Assembly (NCBI GenBank): GCA_002789895.1
Contig: PFUC01000089.1
Span: forward strand, 524 to 7,787
Direction: 5' to 3'
From: Candidatus Collierbacteria bacterium CG_4_9_14_3_um_filter_43_16
GTDB lineage: Bacteria; Patescibacteriota; Microgenomatia; UBA1400; MFAQ01
Length of the DNA: 7,264 nt
The notes under the pieces were generated by a model. It had not been told where the DNA came from and did not search any database. It worked only from the letters and a program-made list of their open reading frames with translations. Positions 4,832 through 7,264 of the stretch are shown one piece after another. Within the stretch, counting starts at the first letter, position 1. Each line of letters begins with the position of its first letter. A program made the translations under genes and the position numbers.

Positions 4832-5971
4832 CTACAATAAAACGGCTCCGGAGAGAAGAAGAATAAGTCTATTTTGAGGAAGTGTCCACCAATAATGGTC
4901 AAAGGCCCCTGTAATAATGACGATGGCAATCAAAGCTAGGATTTTCTGATAACGATTTTTTTTATAATCGAGCCGAATCAGGAGAAGGAGAATTCCGAAA
5001 CCCAGAAGGCCAATTTCAGACAGAAGGAGTAGAAGGAGGTTGTGGACTGGCTGGAGTTTTTCAGATAGGAGAAATGATCCCGGGAGATAATGAACTAAGG
5101 ACGGGATGAAGCCTCCGAGGCCAACTCCAAATATGGGGGAACTGAGAACTATGTCTTTGGCTGGAGTTAGAAGAAAAATACGATCAGAGATAAATTGAAT
5201 AGCTGTGGGTATCATAGTAACAAACGGTTGAAGTAAAGAAAGGACAAGGAAAAACCAGATGAGAAACACCGGACTTACGTGAAGAGAAATTATCAGAAGA
5301 AAAGCTAACAGAACTGCTTTAGAAAAGGTCAGTAGGATTCCAAGAAATATCACGAGTCTCTGCCAAAGGGGCGCTCTATACTTATGGAATAGGTAGTAGA
5401 CAATCATCAGATACCCGGCTAGAGAGTTTGGATGGGAAAAGATTGAAGGCGCGCGGACAAAATTATTTCCAAGAAAGTAAAGTCTTGCGAGCCCCGGAGT
5501 TGAAGAAGTAAAGGCTCTTTCTCCGAGCCAATAGAAAATTCCCCCAACTGATGATTGATTAACGAACTGGACAATTTCCAAAATGATAATCAGGAATGTA
5601 GAAGCGAGCAGGGAAGCTCTGATATTTGCCCAGCTAACCATTCTCAGACGAAGTACTAAAAAAAATATAATGTAAAGAGTTAAATGAGTCCACCAAGAAA
5701 GAGAGTTCAGAGGCGATACACTAAAATAGGTATTAAGAAGAGCAAAAACTAGAAAGATAAGAACAGGAGTGAGATTGTGCTTGAGCCAACCAACAACAGA
5801 TTGGAGATTTAGCAAAACAAAGGAAGCGATAAGGATGTCGATGAAATAAAGGGTGGGGGAGAGATAATCTACTTTAATTCCAGCCGCGCGAGAGAACTCA
5901 GGCCAGAAGTGAAGGCCTAGCTGAGTAGGAAGAAAGAGGATAATTAGTTGGAGAAGAATGGTTGAAAACAC
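4832..5971 (-). CDS. O-antigen ligase/polymerase-like membrane protein (Wzy_C family)
   Basis: Polytopic inner-membrane protein, 379 aa, with roughly 10-11 hydrophobic helices. Such proteins join or polymerise lipid-linked glycans on the outer face of the membrane. The N-terminal helix leads into LPTQLGLHFWPEF (14-26) and VDYLSPTLYFIDI (34-46). Residues 173-187 (RAPSIFSHPNSLAGY) match the family's R-x-x-G-x-f-x-h-P-N-x-l-A pattern. FGVGLGGF (281-288) and PVHNLLLLLLSEIGLLGFG (308-326) form the Wzy_C signature with the conserved His-Asn. FDHYWWTLPQ (357-366) closes it. The start is GTG 5971: the frame yields the full first helix, and a TACAAT lies 7 bases upstream. Whether it acts as ligase, polymerase or on protein glycosylation cannot be told; no glycosyltransferases lie in the window. 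It is followed after 3 bases by rnhA. Confidence 0.85.
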   Translation of the reverse strand: MFSTILLQLIILFLPTQLGLHFWPEFSRAAGIKVDYLSPTLYFIDILIASFVLLNLQSVVGWLKHNLTPVLIFLVFALLNTYFSVSPLNSLSWWTHLTLYIIFFLVLRLRMVSWANIRASLLASTFLIIILEIVQFVNQSSVGGIFYWLGERAFTSSTPGLARLYFLGNNFVRAPSIFSHPNSLAGYLMIVYYLFHKYRAPLWQRLVIFLGILLTFSKAVLLAFLLIISLHVSPVFLIWFFLVLSLLQPFVTMIPTAIQFISDRIFLLTPAKDIVLSSPIFGVGLGGFIPSLVHYLPGSFLLSEKLQPVHNLLLLLLSEIGLLGFGILLLLIRLDYKKNRYQKILALIAIVIITGAFDHYWWTLPQNRLILLLSGAVLL

Positions 5972-5978
5972 TAAACAG

Positions 5979-5984
5979 ATTGTA
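5979..5984 (-). promoter_or_regulatory. Putative -10 box of the ligase-like gene, predicted leaderless
   Basis: TACAAT on the - strand, then seven bases (CTGTTTA), then the GTG start. This is the same hexamer and the same distance as in front of rplY. The -35 region is poor (GTGATG at 16 bases, 3/6), so this promoter is less sure than the rplY one. It lies in the 62-base gap after jag, which shows no clear terminator, so read-through from yidC-jag is also possible. Confidence 0.45.
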
Positions 5985-6033
5985 CCCTAGTCAGAGAATG
6001 CATCACCTATGCTAAATCGCTATATTAGGAATC

Positions 6034-6495
6034 TTACTCGGCGGTGGGGATGATGACCATTTGTCGGTAGGGGGCTTCACCACGTGATTCAGTCCGGATT
6101 CCTTTATATTCTTCAAGAAAAAGGTGGATAATGCGACGTTCGAAAGAACTGAGATTTGGGAGAATGATTTCTTTTTGGAGGGAGACGGCACGATCAGCGG
6201 CATCTTGAGCGAGCTCCTTGAGGGAATCTTCCCGACGTTCCTGGTAATCATTAACATTGAGATGAAGTTTGGGCCAGATGCCGAAGCGCTGGTAGATCAT
6301 CAAAGAAAAAATCATACGAAGTGAAGCCAGACCTTCACCATGATGCCCCACAAAGATGCCGGCGGCATCGGTTGACGGTGTGAGGAGAATATTGATATTG
6401 TCTTCATCAGAGACGTCTATTTTTATTTGATCCTCGTTCAACTCCAGCTGAGTCAAAACGTTGGAAAGTATTTCGGTTACCTTTGATTGATCCAT
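6034..6495 (-). CDS. jag: Jag/KhpB-like RNA-binding protein (KH-II + R3H), short form
   Basis: Cytoplasmic single-strand nucleic-acid-binding protein, the usual partner gene of yidC, implicated in post-transcriptional control of cell envelope and division in Gram-positive bacteria. Residues about 22-85 are a type II KH domain with the binding loop GHHG (50-53) in GIFVGHHGEGLASLRMI. Residues about 90-150 are the R3H domain with R120-x3-H124 in SFERRIIHLFLEEY, followed by TESRGEAPYRQMVIIP (135-150). At 153 aa it lacks the N-terminal Jag_N domain of the roughly 200-residue Firmicutes proteins. It starts 5 bases after the yidC stop with no ribosome binding site, so the two genes are an operon with probable translational coupling. 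Confidence 0.9.
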   Translation of the reverse strand: MDQSKVTEILSNVLTQLELNEDQIKIDVSDEDNINILLTPSTDAAGIFVGHHGEGLASLRMIFSLMIYQRFGIWPKLHLNVNDYQERREDSLKELAQDAADRAVSLQKEIILPNLSSFERRIIHLFLEEYKGIRTESRGEAPYRQMVIIPTAE

Positions 6496-6500
6496 GTTAA

Positions 6501-7238
6501 TTATTGTTTGATAATTCTTAGTTTAAGAAGGATGGGTCTTAAACCACCCAGACCAGAGAAGTAGTATTGCTGGACAATCGAGAAAATGGTGGAGACTACC
6601 CAGTAAAGGATAAGCCCGGATTGGAAGTTCAAGGAGATTAATACGGTCATTATAGGCATCATATAGAGCATTTGTTGCTGCATACTGGCGGCCATCTCTA
6701 GGTTATCTTCTTCTTTTTTCTTTTCGTCTTTCTGTTTTGGGTTCTGGACGTGAGATTCGACACCTGACTGCATCATGAGAGAGAAAATTAGCTGAGATAC
6801 ACCGGCAAGAATGGGCATTGTGTAAGTGTGGTCCGGCTTGGTGAGATCTAAATATAGGAAGTGGGGATTGACGAGGAGTCCTCCGATAGATGGCTGTTTG
6901 ATAAACTCCATAAAAACCTGGTAAAGGGAAATGAGAATAATAATTTGAACTATCTGAGGTAAGCAGCCGGCGGCAGGGTTGATACCTTGCTCTTTGTAGA
7001 GAGCCATCTGAGCCACTTGAAGTTCTTTTTTATCCTTGTGTTTTTCTTTGAGCCTGTCTAAAGCCGGCTTGAGTTCCTGCATTTTTTTGGCAGACTTCAT
7101 GGAGGGAAGAACGAGGGGAATGAGAATGAATTTGGTGATTAGGGTGATGGCAATAATGGGGAGACCGAGATTGCCGCCAAAGAAGCGATAGAAAAATACC
7201 AAAGCTTGATAGAGGACGTAGTTGATGGGTGCGAGCAT
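6501..7238 (-). CDS. yidC: YidC/Oxa1/SpoIIIJ-type membrane protein insertase
   Basis: Inserts and folds membrane proteins in the inner membrane, alone or with SecYEG. The 245-residue protein is of the short Gram-positive type, without the large E. coli periplasmic domain and without a lipobox Cys. An N-terminal hydrophobic stretch (about 5-20) is followed by core helices near 24-45, 95-112, 141-158, 191-206 and 207-226. ITLITKFILIPL (31-42) holds K36 where the groove usually has Arg. The cytoplasmic loop KKMQELKPALDRLKEKHKD (51-69) is the coiled hairpin, and GINPAAGCLPQIVQIII (85-101) is a family hallmark. A Lys/Glu-rich loop (168-180) precedes the next helix. The start at 7238 is firm because an in-frame TAA lies five codons upstream. 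In most bacteria rnpA precedes it; that position is beyond the window edge. Confidence 0.93.
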   Translation of the reverse strand: MLAPINYVLYQALVFFYRFFGGNLGLPIIAITLITKFILIPLVLPSMKSAKKMQELKPALDRLKEKHKDKKELQVAQMALYKEQGINPAAGCLPQIVQIIILISLYQVFMEFIKQPSIGGLLVNPHFLYLDLTKPDHTYTMPILAGVSQLIFSLMMQSGVESHVQNPKQKDEKKKEEDNLEMAASMQQQMLYMMPIMTVLISLNFQSGLILYWVVSTIFSIVQQYYFSGLGGLRPILLKLRIIKQ

Positions 7239-7243
7239 GTCGG

Positions 7244-7264
7244 TTCTTAGTTATTAGTTATTAG
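7244..7264. repeat. Three tandem 7-base units at the window edge
   Basis: TTCTTAG, TTATTAG, TTATTAG in a row on the + strand (CTAATAA units on the - strand), directly upstream of yidC and cut by the window end. On the - strand they contain stop codons in more than one frame, so this is probably the short spacer after an upstream gene. No ribosome binding site for yidC is seen here. Confidence 0.5.

Noticed and set aside
4563..4877. 104-codon open frame on the + strand across the rnhA start
   Set aside because: Antisense shadow of RNase HI, whose four catalytic acids confirm the other strand.
4738..4929. 63-codon open frame on the - strand overlapping the ligase end and the rnhA start
   Set aside because: It is a shifted frame across two well-supported genes and shows no domain of its own.
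6012..6324. Open frames on both strands inside jag (6012-6257 - strand, 6124-6324 + strand)
   Set aside because: Both are shadows of the KH/R3H coding frame.
1..7264. Absence of TGA stops as a sign of TGA recoding
   Set aside because: All eight genes stop with TAA or TAG, but none contains an in-frame TGA either, so reassignment is not supported.

Overview
The window reads as a piece of a Candidate Phyla Radiation (Patescibacteria) chromosome, most likely Microgenomates-like. The assignment is by protein style, not by a marker search. The pointers are a single-pass DUF4012 protein, an O-antigen-ligase-like protein with the N-terminal string LPTQLGLHFWPEF, slimmed versions of Jag and ValS, and a nearly complete lack of Shine-Dalgarno sites. 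Eight genes of moderate GC are visible. All use TAA or TAG as stop, and there are no mobile elements, tRNAs, rRNAs or CRISPR arrays.

Layout, left to right. The 3' end of valS (+ strand, 1-315) converges on a 64-residue two-helix membrane protein (- strand, 375-569), with a shared bidirectional terminator between them (331-358). Everything further right is on the - strand and is best read from the right edge leftwards. First come yidC (7238-6501) and jag (6495-6034), the classic membrane-insertase pair. Next is a Wzy/WaaL-type membrane protein (5971-4832) followed after 3 bases by an RNase HI gene (4828-4391). A 240-base structured intergenic region with a possible 33-codon ORF follows. Then come a 907-residue DUF4012 surface protein (4150-1427), ribosomal protein bL25 (rplY, 1382-702), and finally the 64-residue membrane protein.

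How the genes fit together. YidC inserts membrane proteins, and Jag/KhpB is an RNA-binding partner usually co-transcribed with it. The ligase-like protein and the DUF4012 protein are both envelope proteins probably linked to surface glycans. RNase HI, bL25 and ValS are housekeeping.

Three points deserve attention. (1) The DUF4012 protein carries an N-terminal cytoplasmic region that looks like a decayed NAD-dependent epimerase (extended SDR) without its glycine motif or catalytic Tyr/Lys pair. (2) Three genes (rplY, the DUF4012 gene and the ligase gene) have a -10-like hexamer ending 6-7 bases before the start codon, which predicts leaderless mRNAs. (3) The tiny 64-residue membrane protein has a perfect consensus sigma70 promoter (TTGACA-17-TATAAT) and the only good Shine-Dalgarno site in the window, so it may be strongly expressed, yet it has no recognisable family.
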